The notes under the pieces: model-generated
Seen by the model: only the letters and a program-made list of their open reading frames with translations
Databases searched by the model: none
What the model was told of the DNA's origin: nothing
Program-made: the position numbers and the translations under genes
Shown here: positions 36,615-46,770 of the stretch, in pieces
Position numbering within the stretch: the first letter of the stretch is position 1
How the letters are laid out: each line of letters starts with the position of its first letter
Source: Streptomyces paradoxus
GTDB taxonomy: Bacteria > Actinomycetota > Actinomycetes > Streptomycetales > Streptomycetaceae
Direction: 5' to 3'
Assembly (NCBI RefSeq): GCF_014202475.1
Contig: NZ_JACHGV010000003.1
Coordinates: 162,239-226,238, forward strand
DNA length: 64,000 bases

Positions 36615-37823
36615 CTACCCCCGGGCCCCGGGCCGGTCACGCCACGGCAGTTCCGCCGTGACCGTCGTCGGGCCGCCCACGGGCGACTCCAGGACGAACA
36701 GCCCGTCGACGGCGTCCAGCCGCTCCGCCAGGCCCTTCATCCCCGTACCACCGTCGAGGCTCGCGCCCCCGACCCCGTCGTCCCGCACCTGGATGAGCAG
36801 CCGGCTCTTCGTCCGCCACACGTCCACCGAGGCCGACCTCGCCCCGCTGTGCTTGCTGACGTTCTGCAGCAGCTCCGAGACGGTGAAGTAGGCGATGCCC
36901 TCGATGGCCGCGGCCGGCCGCTCCGGCAGATCGGCCGTCACCTTCACCGGGACCGTGCAGCGCGAGGCGACCGAGGACAGCGCCGCGTCCAGGCCACGGT
37001 CGGTCAGGACCGCCGGATGGATGCCCCGCGCCAGATCCCGCAGCTCCTGGAGCGCCAGCTTCACCTCGCCGTGCGCCTCCTCGACCATCGCCGCCGCCGC
37101 GTCCGGGTCCTCCAGCACCTTCTCCTTGGCCAGGCCCAGCCCCATGGCCAGGTTGACCAGCCGGGCCTGCGCCCCGTCGTGCAGATCCCGCTCGATGCGC
37201 CGCAGGTCGGCGGCGGCCGTGTCCACCACGACCCCCCGGTCCGACTCCAGCTCGGCGATCCGCCGCTCCAGCTCGTCGGAGGGCGACAGCAGCGCCCGCA
37301 CCATGGCCCGGTCGGCGTTGGCCAGCCCCCGCGCGAGGAACGGCAGCACCGGCCACAGCACGAACAGCGAGGCCAGCGTGACAGTGAAGGTGAGCACGCC
37401 CCACGGCAACCGGATGAACTCGTAGAGCACCGTGCGCCAGCCCACCGGGTCCTTCAGCTGCATCCACAACCGCTGGAAGAAGCCGCCCCCGCCGCGCAGC
37501 CGCAGCCGGCTCGGCTCCTCGATCCGCACCCCGAGCAGCGCCCTGGCCCGTGCCCGCTCCATCCTGCCCAACTGCCGCGCACCCATGAGGCCGACCGCGA
37601 GCAGCGGGAACCCGACCACCGTGACGGTCAGCCCGAAACCGATGGACATCATCGTCACGACATAGGTGAAACCGAGCAGCGAGACCGGCAGGTTGGCCAG
37701 CAGGTGCGCGATCTCTTTCCAGGTGTGCCGGTCATAGGCGAGCCGAGCGGGCGGCGGACGGTCGTCCGGCCCTGCGGCCCCCCGGGCCGTGGTCGTGCCC
37801 GGGGACGGGATGCGTTGGGTCAT
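36615..37823 (-). CDS. Sensor histidine kinase (HisKA_3), second of a tandem pair
   Basis: The 402-residue paralogue of the neighbouring kinase has the same sensor-like membrane region (TWKEIAHLLANLPVSLLGFTYVVTMM). It has the same dimerisation/phospho-acceptor core (RIERDLHDGAQARLV) and an intact HATPase (NVSKHSGARS, VRDDGVGGASLDGGTGMKGLAERL). It lacks the insertion seen in the other kinase. A 98-bp stretch is identical in DNA between the two genes. ATG at 37823 lies 225 bp from the divergent nuoA. Two kinases and one regulator suggest signal integration or redundancy. Confidence 0.9.
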   Translation of the reverse strand: MTQRIPSPGTTTARGAAGPDDRPPPARLAYDRHTWKEIAHLLANLPVSLLGFTYVVTMMSIGFGLTVTVVGFPLLAVGLMGARQLGRMERARARALLGVRIEEPSRLRLRGGGGFFQRLWMQLKDPVGWRTVLYEFIRLPWGVLTFTVTLASLFVLWPVLPFLARGLANADRAMVRALLSPSDELERRIAELESDRGVVVDTAAADLRRIERDLHDGAQARLVNLAMGLGLAKEKVLEDPDAAAAMVEEAHGEVKLALQELRDLARGIHPAVLTDRGLDAALSSVASRCTVPVKVTADLPERPAAAIEGIAYFTVSELLQNVSKHSGARSASVDVWRTKSRLLIQVRDDGVGGASLDGGTGMKGLAERLDAVDGLFVLESPVGGPTTVTAELPWRDRPGARG

Positions 37824-37928
37824 ATGCGTTAGCGTGCCCGGCTGCGGGCGACGGCGCCATGAGGTGGACCGCCAGGATCGACTGAGGAAAACCCCACCCC
37901 CGCATGCCAGGCGGTGACGGGCTGCTTA

Positions 37929-37953
37929 CCCTGCCTTTATCAGGGCCTAGACT
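37929..37953 (+). promoter_or_regulatory. Candidate nuo promoter region with CCCTG/CAGGG dyad
   Basis: CCCTG (37929-37933) and CAGGG (37941-37945) form an inverted repeat. TAGACT (37948-37953) resembles a -10 box, 16 bp after TTACCC. The site lies 95 bp upstream of nuoA in the divergent gap with the second kinase gene (37824-38047). It is a weak match; a candidate only. Confidence 0.3.
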
Positions 37954-38047
37954 CCCGTGCGTACAGATCGTCGAACGGCGGCATCCGAGTGAGCCGCAGC
38001 GTCGTCGCAGGATCCAGGCCCGAATTCTGAGGGAGCGAGGGACGGAC

Positions 38048-38455
38048 GTGCCGGAACCGACCGTCGTCACCACGACCGTCGTCGCGGCGGACTACTTCCA
38101 GTCCTATTCGGTCGTCGGACTGCTCGCCGTCGTCGGCGTGCTGTTCGTCGCCGTCGCGTTCGGGGCCGGCCGCCTGCTGCGGCCCGTGGTCCCCACCCCC
38201 GAGAAGCTCCTGACGTACGAGTGCGGCGTCGACCCCGTCGGCGAGGGCTGGGCCCACACCCAGGTCCGCTACTACGTGTACGCCTTCCTCTACGTGATCT
38301 TCGCCGTCGACTCGATCTTCCTGTTCCCCTGGGCGACCGTCTTCGCCGCCCCCGGCTACGGCGCGACGACCCTGGTCGAGATGTTCATCTTCCTGGGCTT
38401 CCTGGCCGTCGGCCTGCTCTACGCATACAAGAAGGGCGTCCTGACATGGACGTGA
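38048..38455 (+). CDS. nuoA: NADH-quinone oxidoreductase subunit A (paralogous operon)
   Basis: The 135-residue membrane subunit has three hydrophobic helices and the NuoA hallmarks [45 protein letters not shown] at 38048 has GAGGGA upstream; the frame is open higher up but without coding character. Its stop overlaps nuoB by 10 bp. It is the first gene of a ten-gene operon, A-B-C-H-I-J-K-L-M-N, all with overlapping or closely spaced starts. Confidence 0.93.
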   Translation: MPEPTVVTTTVVAADYFQSYSVVGLLAVVGVLFVAVAFGAGRLLRPVVPTPEKLLTYECGVDPVGEGWAHTQVRYYVYAFLYVIFAVDSIFLFPWATVFAAPGYGATTLVEMFIFLGFLAVGLLYAYKKGVLTWT

Positions 38456-39060
38456 ACCCCTCGGCGCCCGAGCCGGTGCTGCTGCCCGAGCCGAAGCGGC
38501 TGGGCGCCCTGGCCCGCCTCGCCCCCGAGCCGATGAAGGTCGTCCTCAACTGGGGGCGCCGCTACTCGCTCTGGGTCTTCAACTTCGGCCTCGCCTGCTG
38601 CGCGATCGAGTTCATCGCCGCGTCGATGGCCCGCCACGACTTCATCCGCCTCGGCGTCATCCCGTTCGCCCCGGGCCCCCGCCAGGCCGACCTGATGGTG
38701 GTGTCCGGCACGGTCACGGACAAGATGGCCCCGGCCGTCAAGCGCCTCTACGAGCAGATGCCCGAGCCGAAGTACGTCATCTCCTTCGGCGCGTGCAGCA
38801 ACTGCGGCGGCCCCTACTGGGACTCGTACTCCGTCACCAAGGGCGTCGACCAGATCATCCCGGTGGACGTGTATGTGCCGGGCTGCCCGCCGCGCCCGGA
38901 GGCGCTGCTCCAGGGCATCCTCAAGCTCCAGGAGAAGATCGCCCGCGAGTCGCTGGGAGAGCGGTACGGCAGCGGCGCGGGCCGCCCCTCGGCTGCGGCG
39001 CTGCAGAGCGGACTGGTGCGGCCGCCCGCACCCGAGCCGACCTCGGGGGAGGGGCGATGA
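38446..39060 (+). CDS. nuoB: NADH-quinone oxidoreductase subunit B (N2 cluster subunit)
   Basis: The 204-residue subunit has the cluster N2 cysteines: C51 and C52 ([10 protein letters not shown]), C117 (GACSNCGG) and C147 ([11 protein letters not shown]). The fold is standard to about residue 165. It is followed by a 38-residue Pro/Ala-rich tail ([29 protein letters not shown]). NuoB passes electrons to quinone at the interface with NuoD. No nuoD gene is present in this operon, so the partner must come from elsewhere if this complex works as a quinone reductase. Confidence 0.95.
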   Translation: MDVNPSAPEPVLLPEPKRLGALARLAPEPMKVVLNWGRRYSLWVFNFGLACCAIEFIAASMARHDFIRLGVIPFAPGPRQADLMVVSGTVTDKMAPAVKRLYEQMPEPKYVISFGACSNCGGPYWDSYSVTKGVDQIIPVDVYVPGCPPRPEALLQGILKLQEKIARESLGERYGSGAGRPSAAALQSGLVRPPAPEPTSGEGR

Positions 39061-40547
39061 CCGCCGTCGGCTGGCTGCCCGCCACCGCCGAGGAGCTCTT
39101 CGGCCCGGACGCCACGGCCGAGGAGTCCTACGAGGTCCTGACCGTCGACGTACCTCCGGCCGCCTGGATCACCGCCCTGGAGACGGCCCGCGACCGCCTC
39201 GGCTGCACCTACTTCGACTGGCTGAGCGCGGTCGACGAACCGGGCACGGGCTTCCGCGTCACCGCCCACGTGGCGGCCCTGTCCCCGCTGCGACGCCTCC
39301 TCCTCCGCACGACGGTCCCGCACGAGGCTCCGGCCCTGCCCTCCGCTGTCGGTGTCTACGCGGGTGCCGCCTGGCACGAACGTGAGACCTACGAGATGTT
39401 CGGCATCACCTTCGAGGGTCACCCGGCGCTGGACCACCTCCTCCTGCCCGAGAACTTCGAAGGCCACCCCCTGCGCAAGGACTTCGTCCTGGCCGCCCGC
39501 GTCGCCAAGGCCTGGCCCGGCGCGAAGGAACCGGGCGAGTCGGAACACGGCGGCCCCAAGCGCCGCCAGATGCTCCCGCCCGGCGTCCCCGACCCCAACG
39601 AGTGGGGCCCCCTCAAGGGCCAGCTCCCCCCGGCCCCCGCCCGCCCGGCCCGCGGCGCGGCACGCCCCGCGGGGGAACGCCCGGTACGACGGACCCGGTC
39701 CGCATCGGGGGGCTCGGCGAGCCAGACGGCTGCGGGTACGGAGGCTTCGGCCGCCGGGTCGGCGACTTCGGCCGCCGGTGCGGAGACGCCAGCCGCCGGT
39801 GCGGGGACTTCGGCTGCCGGAGGCGAGGCTTCAGCCGCCGGTGCGGAGACTCCGGCCGCGGTGCGGCGTTCGCGTTCGGCGGCGGAGGGTTCCGCGAGTC
39901 AGTCCGCCGCTGGTGCGGAGGCTCCGGCTGCCGCGCGGCGTTCGCGCTCCGCGGCGGAGGGGTCGGCGAGCCAGTCCCAGCCCGACGAGCCGACCGCTCC
40001 GGCCCCGACGGGACCGCGGCGCAACCGCTCGGTGTCGCAGGGCTCGGTGTCGCAGGGGGCGGTGTCGCAAGGGGCGGCGAAGCAGCAGCCCAGCGGCGAC
40101 CAGACCTCCTCGACGCCGGACTCCGAGTCCGCGACGCCGGGCTCCGGGTCCGAGGCGCCGGCCTCCGAGCCCCCGACGTCCGGGTCATCGGCTCCGTCGG
40201 CGGGACCGCGCCGGGCGCGCAGCGCGTCCGAGGGCAGCGCGACTCAGCGGGCCGGGTCCGACCGCGGCGACAGCCGTCCGGGCAGGGCCTCGACCACTGC
40301 CCGCGGCTCGGACGCCCCCTGGCACCACGCCCGTCCGGCCTTCGACGAACCGGCTCCCGAACCGTCGCCGGAGGCAGCGCAGTTGCCGGATCCAGAACCG
40401 TCGAACGGGTCACAGACCTCCGAGCCCGCGGACCCCCCGGAGCCCTCGGGCGACCCCAAGGCGGCCTTGGACGCTCCCGACAGCCCGGACACGGACACCT
40501 CCGAGAACCCGGACACCCCCGAGGACCCCACAGGAGGCCCGCGGTGA
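39057..40547 (+). CDS. nuoC: NADH-quinone oxidoreductase subunit C with long low-complexity C-terminal extension
   Basis: The first 190 or so residues are a normal NuoC, with [38 protein letters not shown] (about 106-143), the family signature. The remaining 300 residues are Ala/Ser/Pro/Glu-rich and predicted disordered. They contain five copies of RRxRSxSxGSxSQ (about residues 211, 270, 294, 321 and 385). NuoC proteins usually stop near 200-230 residues. ATG at 39057 overlaps the nuoB stop as ATGA, and the stop overlaps the nuoH GTG. The open frame runs through the repeats without interruption, so the extension appears to be real. Confidence 0.92.
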   Translation: MTAVGWLPATAEELFGPDATAEESYEVLTVDVPPAAWITALETARDRLGCTYFDWLSAVDEPGTGFRVTAHVAALSPLRRLLLRTTVPHEAPALPSAVGVYAGAAWHERETYEMFGITFEGHPALDHLLLPENFEGHPLRKDFVLAARVAKAWPGAKEPGESEHGGPKRRQMLPPGVPDPNEWGPLKGQLPPAPARPARGAARPAGERPVRRTRSASGGSASQTAAGTEASAAGSATSAAGAETPAAGAGTSAAGGEASAAGAETPAAVRRSRSAAEGSASQSAAGAEAPAAARRSRSAAEGSASQSQPDEPTAPAPTGPRRNRSVSQGSVSQGAVSQGAAKQQPSGDQTSSTPDSESATPGSGSEAPASEPPTSGSSAPSAGPRRARSASEGSATQRAGSDRGDSRPGRASTTARGSDAPWHHARPAFDEPAPEPSPEAAQLPDPEPSNGSQTSEPADPPEPSGDPKAALDAPDSPDTDTSENPDTPEDPTGGPR

Positions 40548-41512
40548 ACGACGTGCTCGACGTCGCCCTGCGACTTCTCGTCGTCTTCGTCGTCTTCCTC
40601 ACCTTCCCCCTGGTCATCGGCCAGACCGAGCACAAGGTGATGGCCCACATGCAGGGCCGCCTCGGCCCCATGTACGCCGGCGGCTTCCACGGCTGGGCCC
40701 AGCTGATCGCCGACGGCGTGAAGTTCGCGCAGAAGGAGGACGTCGTCCCCGCGGGCGCCGACCGCCGCATCTTCCAACTGGCCCCCGCCGTCGCCCTCCT
40801 GCCCTACCTCCTCGTCCTGCTCGCCATCCCCATCGGCCCCGGCGAGGGAGCCGTGGGCCAGCTCATCGACGCGGGTGTCTTCTTCGTCCTGGCCGTCATG
40901 GGCGTCGGCGTCCTCGGCTCGCTCATGGCCGGCTGGGCGTCCGCGAACAAGTTCTCCCTGCTCGGAGGCCTGCGCACCGCCGCCCAGCTCCTCGCCTACG
41001 AACTCCCGATGCTGCTGACCGCGGCCTCCGTGGCGATGGCGGCCGGCACCGTCTCCCTCCCCGGCATCCTCGACGCCTTCGAGTGGTGGTGGCTGCCCTG
41101 GCAGATCGTCGGCGCGATCGTCTTCTTCGTAGCCGGACTGGCCGAGCTCCAACGCCCGCCCTTCGACATGCCCGTCGCCGACTCGGAGATCATCTTCGGT
41201 GCCTACACCGAGTACACCGGCCTCCGTTTCGCTCTCTTCCTCCTCGCCGAGTACGCCGGAATCGTCGTCCTGTGCGGACTGACCACCGTCCTCTTCCTGG
41301 GCGGCTGGCACGGCCCCTGGGGCGCCGACGGCCTCGGCTGGGTCTGGACCCTGCTCAAGACCGCGGTCCTCGCCTTCCTCGTGATCTGGCTGCGCGTCAC
41401 CTACCCCCGTCTGCGCGAGGACCAGCTCCAGAAGCTCTCCTGGACCCTCCTCGTCCCCCTCTCCCTCGCCCAGATCGCCCTCACCGGCGTCGTCAAGGTG
41501 GTGATCCGGTAA
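40544..41512 (+). CDS. nuoH: NADH-quinone oxidoreductase subunit H
   Basis: The 322-residue membrane subunit has eight hydrophobic segments and the NuoH motifs [29 protein letters not shown] (quinone chamber loop), [25 protein letters not shown] and [29 protein letters not shown]. These acidic loops form the quinone entry and proton path next to NuoB and NuoD. GTG at 40544 follows AGGAGG. The gene is intact. Confidence 0.95.
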   Translation: MNDVLDVALRLLVVFVVFLTFPLVIGQTEHKVMAHMQGRLGPMYAGGFHGWAQLIADGVKFAQKEDVVPAGADRRIFQLAPAVALLPYLLVLLAIPIGPGEGAVGQLIDAGVFFVLAVMGVGVLGSLMAGWASANKFSLLGGLRTAAQLLAYELPMLLTAASVAMAAGTVSLPGILDAFEWWWLPWQIVGAIVFFVAGLAELQRPPFDMPVADSEIIFGAYTEYTGLRFALFLLAEYAGIVVLCGLTTVLFLGGWHGPWGADGLGWVWTLLKTAVLAFLVIWLRVTYPRLREDQLQKLSWTLLVPLSLAQIALTGVVKVVIR

Positions 41513-41514
41513 CC

Positions 41515-42165
41515 ATGGCCCCCATCCCCGGCTCTGGGCTCGCCAAAGGCCTGGCCGTCACCCTCCGCACGATGACGAAGAAGTCCGTCACCGCGCAGTA
41601 CCCGGACACCCAGCCCGACCTCCCGCCCCGCACCCGCGGTGTGATCGGCCTGTTCGAGGAGAACTGCACGGTCTGCATGCTGTGCGCCCGCGAGTGCCCC
41701 GACTGGTGCATCTACATCGACTCCCACAAGGAGACGGTCCCGGCGGCGACCCCCGGCGGCCGTGAGCGCAGCCGCAACGTCCTCGACCGCTTCGCCATCG
41801 ACTTCTCCCTGTGCATGTACTGCGGTATCTGCATCGAGGTCTGTCCTTTCGACGCGCTGTTCTGGTCCCCCGAGTTCGAGTACGCCGAGACCGACATCCG
41901 CGAGCTCACCCACGAGCGCGACAAGCTCCGCGAATGGATGTGGACCGTCCCGGCCCCGCCGGCCCTCGACCCCGGCGCGGAGGAACCGAAGGAACTGGCC
42001 ACCGCCCGCAAGACCGCCGACAAGCTGGCCGCCCAGCAGGCCCCGCCGGTCACCGAACCGCACGCCGACGAGCAGGCCCGCGCCGCCGAACAGCCCACCC
42101 GCCCTCAGGGCGACTCCAAGCAGCAGACGGACCAGCCGCAGCCGGGGCAGGAGGGCCAGGGATGA
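41515..42165 (+). CDS. nuoI: NADH-quinone oxidoreductase subunit I (2 x [4Fe-4S])
   Basis: The 216-residue ferredoxin-like subunit has two CxxCxxCxxxCP motifs: C51/C54/C57/C61 and C100/C103/C106/C110. These hold clusters N6a and N6b. Residues after about 165 are a polar Gln/Pro/Glu-rich tail like that of the other subunits of this operon. In normal complex I it carries electrons from NuoG towards NuoB. Because nuoE, F and G are absent here, a different donor, such as reduced ferredoxin, is plausible (inference). Confidence 0.95.
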   Translation: MAPIPGSGLAKGLAVTLRTMTKKSVTAQYPDTQPDLPPRTRGVIGLFEENCTVCMLCARECPDWCIYIDSHKETVPAATPGGRERSRNVLDRFAIDFSLCMYCGICIEVCPFDALFWSPEFEYAETDIRELTHERDKLREWMWTVPAPPALDPGAEEPKELATARKTADKLAAQQAPPVTEPHADEQARAAEQPTRPQGDSKQQTDQPQPGQEGQG

Positions 42166-42800
42166 CCCTCGCCGCAAGCGCCGGCCTCCTCGCAGCAGGC
42201 CCGACCACCCGTGCCGCCGCGGAGACCCACGGCTTTCTTTCCCCGACCGGCGTCGAGATCGCCTTCCTCCTCGTCGGCCTGGTCACCTTCGGCGCCGCGC
42301 TCGTCACCGTCACCACCCGGCAGCTGGTGCACGCCGCCCTGTGGCTGGTGGTCACCCTCGGCGGCCTCGCCGTCGAGTACCTCCTGCTCACCGCCGAGTT
42401 CATCGCCTGGGTGCAGGTCCTCATCTACGTCGGATCCGTCGTCGTCCTCCTCCTGTTCGGACTGATGCTCACCAGGGCTCCCATCGGCCGCTCGCCGGAC
42501 GCCGACTCGGGCAACTGCTGGGCCGCCCTCACCGTCGCCGTCGCCGCCGCGGCCGCCCTGGTCTGGGTCGTCGTGGACGCGTTCCGCACCACCTGGATCG
42601 ACCTGGACGGCCCCGCCGCCGGCTCCACCGAGGCCACCGGCGCGAGCCTCTTCCAGAACTGGGTCCTCCCCTTCGAGGCCCTCTCCGTCCTCCTCCTCGC
42701 CGCCCTGGTCGGCGCGATCGTCCTGTCCCGCAAGGCGAAGGCCGACGCCGCCACCCCGGCCGGCCAGGACACCGGCCGCGACACGGAAGGGGCCCGCTGA
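42162..42800 (+). CDS. nuoJ: NADH-quinone oxidoreductase subunit J
   Basis: The 212-residue membrane subunit has an extra hydrophilic head, then five hydrophobic segments. [55 protein letters not shown] is the conserved TM2-TM3 region that couples quinone chemistry to proton pumping. ATG at 42162 overlaps the nuoI stop as ATGA. Confidence 0.93.
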   Translation: MTLAASAGLLAAGPTTRAAAETHGFLSPTGVEIAFLLVGLVTFGAALVTVTTRQLVHAALWLVVTLGGLAVEYLLLTAEFIAWVQVLIYVGSVVVLLLFGLMLTRAPIGRSPDADSGNCWAALTVAVAAAAALVWVVVDAFRTTWIDLDGPAAGSTEATGASLFQNWVLPFEALSVLLLAALVGAIVLSRKAKADAATPAGQDTGRDTEGAR

Positions 42801-43198
42801 TGCACCTCGCCTATCCCGCCGTGCTCTCCGCCCTCCTCTTCTGCACGGGCCTGTACGGCGTCCTCGCCCGCCGCAACGCGATCCTGGTCCTGATGTCGGT
42901 CGAGCTGATGCTCAACGCCGTCAACCTCAACCTGGTCGCCTTCGACGTCTGGCTCAGCAGGGCCGCCGAGGAGACCCTGCACTCCGGCCAGGCCCTGACC
43001 CTGTTCACCATCGCCATCGCCGCCGCCGAGATCGGCATCGGCCTGGCGATCGTCCTCGCCGTCCACCGCAACCGCGGCACGGCGGACATCGACCGGCTCC
43101 GCGACACCTCCGAACGGCACGACCCCGACGGCACCGACCACGACGCCCGCACGGCCGAGCGGTCCGACGAGGCCCAGAAGGCTGAGGCCACCGCGTGA
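42800..43198 (+). CDS. nuoK: NADH-quinone oxidoreductase subunit K
   Basis: The 132-residue subunit has three membrane helices with the two conserved acids of NuoK: E35 in [18 protein letters not shown] and E77 in [16 protein letters not shown]. These are essential for proton transfer in known complexes. The last 40 residues are charged and outside the family core. The start shares one base with the nuoJ stop (42798-42800). Confidence 0.94.
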   Translation: MHLAYPAVLSALLFCTGLYGVLARRNAILVLMSVELMLNAVNLNLVAFDVWLSRAAEETLHSGQALTLFTIAIAAAEIGIGLAIVLAVHRNRGTADIDRLRDTSERHDPDGTDHDARTAERSDEAQKAEATA

Positions 43199-45189
43199 CC
43201 ACGACCACCCTCGCCGTCCTCGTCCCCCTCCTTCCGTTCCTCGGCGCCGTCGCCGGGCTGCTCCTGGGCCGCACGGCACCCGGGTTCGTCCGCCCGCTCG
43301 CCGTCCTGCCGACGCTCACCTCCCTGGTCCTCGCCGCGCTCGTCGCCGTACGCCAGGGCGGCGACGCGGCCGTCGACTCGGCCACGGAACTCACCCCCAC
43401 CGGCTCGGTGCCGATCGAGCTCGCCCTGCACATCGACGGCTTCGCCGCCCTCGTCGCCGTCCTGGTCGGCCTGGTCGCCTCCTGCGTGCAGATCTACTCG
43501 ACGGGCTATCTGCGCGACGACCCGCGCTACCCCTCCTACGCCGCCCTCGTCTCCCTGTTCACCTCCGCGATGTTCCTGGTCGTCTACTCCGGCGACCTGA
43601 TCGTGCTGCTGGTCGGCTGGGAAGTCATGGGCATCTGCTCCTACTTCCTCGTCGGCCACTACTGGGAGACCCCGGAGGCCCGCGCCGCCTCCCTCAAGGC
43701 CTTCCTGGTCACCAAGCTCGGCGACGTCCCCTTCCTCATCGGCCTGTTCGCCCTGGCCACCGACGCCGGTTCGTTCCGCATCACCCGGATCCTCGGCACC
43801 GTCGCGAGCGGCGGGCTCGACCATCCGACGCTGATCGCCCTGCTGCTCCTCGCGGGCGTGGCGGGCAAGTCGGCGCAGTTCCCGCTGCACACCTGGCTCC
43901 CCGACGCGATGGCGGGCCCGACCCCCGTCTCCGCGCTGATCCACGCCGCGACGATGGTCGCCGCCGGTGTCTACTTCATCGCCCGCCTCCTCCCGGTCTT
44001 CGAGGCCTCCCAGGCCGCGATGGTCGTCCTCGCCGTCATGGCCGCCGTCACCATGGCGGGCTCGGCGCTCGCCGCACTCGCCCAGGACGACATCAAGCGC
44101 GTCCTCGCCTACTCGACGATCGGCCAGCTCGGCTACATGACCGGCGCCCTCGCCGTGGGCGACCGCGGGGCCGCCGTCTTCCACCTCCTGTCCCACGGCG
44201 CCTTCAAGGCGCTGCTGTTCCTCGCCGCGGGCGTGATCATCCACGCCGCCGGCACCAACTCGCTCGCCGCCATGTCCCGCATGCGGAACCTGCGCGACCG
44301 CGTCCCCGACGCCTACTGGACGATGACCGTGGCGCTGCTCGCGCTCGCCGCGATCCCACCGTTCAGCGGCTTCTTCTCCAAGGAGGCCGTCCTCGGCGTC
44401 GCCGAGCACGTGGTCACCGGCCATACCGAGCACGCGCCCGCCGCGGCGGGCTGGATCGTCCTCGTCGCAGGCCTCCTCACGGCCGTGCTCACCGCCGCCT
44501 ACGCGATGCGCCTGTGGCTGCTGGCCTTCCGGGGCCGGGGCACCGAAGCCCCCGACCACGGCAGGCAGCCGCTGACGATGACCGTCGTGCTGTGGGTGCT
44601 GGCCGTGCCGTCCCTGGCCTTCGGCGGGTTCGCGTTCCGCCTGCTGCCCGAGTGGTTCGACGGCCGCGACCTCAGCCCGACCCTCACCACCTCCGTGCTC
44701 GGCACAGGCGTGGCCCTGGTCGGCGGCATCGTCACCTACGCCGCCTGGCGGCACACCACCGCGCTCACCGCCCGCGTCCCGCTCGGCGCGGTCGCGGCCC
44801 ACCCCGAGGGTGACGCCGCCCAGGTCGAGGCCGAGGCCATCGCCAGCCACGAGCCCGCCTACGGCGACATCGCCTACGCGCCGGACCCCGCCGATCCCGG
44901 ACGGCTGCTGCTCGGCCCCCTGCACCGGCACGCGGCCGCGGGCTTCCACCTGGACGCCGTGTACACGACCCTCTTCGTGCGCCCGGTCCAGGCCGGGGCG
45001 AGCCTCGTCCGGTTCCTCGACCGGGAGGTCGTGGAGACCTACGTGCGCGGCGCGGGTGCGCTGCCCCGCTGGCTCGGCACCGCCGTACGGCGCGCCCAGA
45101 CCGGCAACGTCCAGACCTATGTGAGCGCGCTGCTCGCCGGCACCGTCGTCCTCGCGGTCGCCGTCGTCCTCGTCGCCACGGGAGCGTGA
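43195..45189 (+). CDS. nuoL: NADH-quinone oxidoreductase subunit L (antiporter-like)
   Basis: The 664-residue subunit has the antiporter-like core with [21 protein letters not shown] (conserved Glu in helix 5), [36 protein letters not shown] (Lys and His of the proton channel) and [19 protein letters not shown] long C-terminal amphipathic/transverse region is present but interrupted by a 60-residue charged insert ([23 protein letters not shown]). GTG at 43195 overlaps the nuoK stop. Confidence 0.95.
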   Translation: MTTTTLAVLVPLLPFLGAVAGLLLGRTAPGFVRPLAVLPTLTSLVLAALVAVRQGGDAAVDSATELTPTGSVPIELALHIDGFAALVAVLVGLVASCVQIYSTGYLRDDPRYPSYAALVSLFTSAMFLVVYSGDLIVLLVGWEVMGICSYFLVGHYWETPEARAASLKAFLVTKLGDVPFLIGLFALATDAGSFRITRILGTVASGGLDHPTLIALLLLAGVAGKSAQFPLHTWLPDAMAGPTPVSALIHAATMVAAGVYFIARLLPVFEASQAAMVVLAVMAAVTMAGSALAALAQDDIKRVLAYSTIGQLGYMTGALAVGDRGAAVFHLLSHGAFKALLFLAAGVIIHAAGTNSLAAMSRMRNLRDRVPDAYWTMTVALLALAAIPPFSGFFSKEAVLGVAEHVVTGHTEHAPAAAGWIVLVAGLLTAVLTAAYAMRLWLLAFRGRGTEAPDHGRQPLTMTVVLWVLAVPSLAFGGFAFRLLPEWFDGRDLSPTLTTSVLGTGVALVGGIVTYAAWRHTTALTARVPLGAVAAHPEGDAAQVEAEAIASHEPAYGDIAYAPDPADPGRLLLGPLHRHAAAGFHLDAVYTTLFVRPVQAGASLVRFLDREVVETYVRGAGALPRWLGTAVRRAQTGNVQTYVSALLAGTVVLAVAVVLVATGA

Positions 45190-45195
45190 GCAGGC

Positions 45196-46770
45196 GTGAT
45201 CGATATCAACGAGTCCGTGATGCAGGTCCTTCTGGCGTTCATCGTCGTCGGCCCGCTCCTCGGCGCCGCCGCGGCTCTCCTGCCCGCCCCGCCCGGGCTG
45301 AAGGGGAAGTCACCCGAGCAGGCCGTGCTCCGGCACGGGGTCACCGTGACCGGCGCGGTCCTCATCGCGGCGATCGTCCTCGCGCTCGGCTTCGACCACG
45401 ACCAGCCGTCGAAGATGCAGGCCAGCACGGACATCAGCTGGATCCCCGCACTCGACGTACGCATCCACCTCGGCATCGACGGCATCTCCCTCCCCCTTCT
45501 GGTCCTGACCGCGCTGCTGACCTTCCTGTGCGCGCTCTACTCGTACTTCAAGATGCCCGCGGGGCCGACCCCGAAGGCTTTCGTCGCCCTGCTGCTCGTG
45601 CTCGAGTCCGGCACGCTCGCCACCTTCGCCGTCCTCGACCTGCTGCTGTTCTTCCTGGCCTTCGAGATGGTCCTCATCCCGATGTACTTCCTCATCGCCC
45701 GCTGGGGCGGCGAGGGCCGGAGCCAGGCCGCCTGGCGATTCATCCTCTACACGCTGCTCGGCTCCGTGGTCATGCTGCTCGGCCTGCTCCTGATCGGGAT
45801 CAAGGCGGGCACGTTCGACATGATGGCACTCGCCACTGACAACGCCCGGCCGCTGACCACATCCGTGCAGGTCATCGCCGTTCTGGCGATCGGGATCGGG
45901 CTCGCGGTGAAGACGCCGATGTGGCCGCTGCACAGCTGGCTGCCCGACGCCCACACCGCCGCGCCGACCGTCGGCTCGGTCCTCCTGGCCGGCGTCCTGC
46001 TGAAGATGGGTACGTACGGGTTCGTCCGGATTCTGCTTCCCATCGCGCCGGACGGGTTCCGCACCTTCGCGCCCTACCTCGCCGCCCTCGCCGTCGTGGG
46101 CATCATCTACGGATCCCTGGCCTGCCTGGCCCTCGCCAAACAGGGCGCGAAGGGCGACCTCAAGCGCCTCATCGCCTACTCCTCCGTCGGCCACATGGGC
46201 TTCGTTCTGCTCGGCATCTCGACGATGACCCCGACCGGCGTGAACGGCGCCCTGTTCGCCAACATCGCCCACGGCCTCATCACCGGCCTGTTGTTCTTCC
46301 TGGTCGGCGCCCTGAAGGACCGCACCGGCACCACCGACCTCGACACCCTCGCCGAGGAGACCGGAGCCGCCCTCTACGGCAAGGCCCCGCGTCTCGGCGG
46401 CCTGCTCGCCTTCGCCGCCGTCGCCTCGCTCGGCCTGCCGGGCCTGGCCGGATTCTGGGGCGAGATGCTCGCCCTGTTCGGCGCGTTCCAGCCCGCCGAG
46501 GGCCTCAACCGCGCGGCCTTCCTCACCTTCATGGCGATCGGCGCGTTCGGCACGCTGCTGACGGCCGCGTACCTGCTGATCGTGGTCCGCCGCGTCTGCA
46601 TGGGCGCCCTGCCCCACGACGCACCCAGGCTCACCGACGTCCGCTCCTACGAGTTCGCGGCGTGGACACCGCTCGTCGTCCTCACCGTCGTCGCGGGCCT
46701 GTGGCCCAAGGCCCTCCTCGGCCTGAGCGACCCGGCCGTCCAGCAGCTCCTCGCAGGAGGCACCCGATGA
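45196..46770 (+). CDS. nuoM: NADH-quinone oxidoreductase subunit M (antiporter-like)
   Basis: The 524-residue subunit has about 14 hydrophobic helices with ITWIPALDVRIHLGIDGISLPLL-type N-terminal motif, FEMVLIPMYFLIARWG (conserved Glu), KTPMWPLHSWLPDAHTAAPTVGSVLLAGVLLKMGTYG (proton channel Lys/His) and DLKRLIAYSSVGHMGFVLLGI. GTG at 45196 starts 6 bp after nuoL. Confidence 0.95.
   Translation: MIDINESVMQVLLAFIVVGPLLGAAAALLPAPPGLKGKSPEQAVLRHGVTVTGAVLIAAIVLALGFDHDQPSKMQASTDISWIPALDVRIHLGIDGISLPLLVLTALLTFLCALYSYFKMPAGPTPKAFVALLLVLESGTLATFAVLDLLLFFLAFEMVLIPMYFLIARWGGEGRSQAAWRFILYTLLGSVVMLLGLLLIGIKAGTFDMMALATDNARPLTTSVQVIAVLAIGIGLAVKTPMWPLHSWLPDAHTAAPTVGSVLLAGVLLKMGTYGFVRILLPIAPDGFRTFAPYLAALAVVGIIYGSLACLALAKQGAKGDLKRLIAYSSVGHMGFVLLGISTMTPTGVNGALFANIAHGLITGLLFFLVGALKDRTGTTDLDTLAEETGAALYGKAPRLGGLLAFAAVASLGLPGLAGFWGEMLALFGAFQPAEGLNRAAFLTFMAIGAFGTLLTAAYLLIVVRRVCMGALPHDAPRLTDVRSYEFAAWTPLVVLTVVAGLWPKALLGLSDPAVQQLLAGGTR

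Noticed and set aside
42811..44949. 712-residue minus-strand frame opposite nuoK and nuoL
   Set aside because: Antisense of two certain nuo genes; Gly/Asp/Glu-rich with no family.
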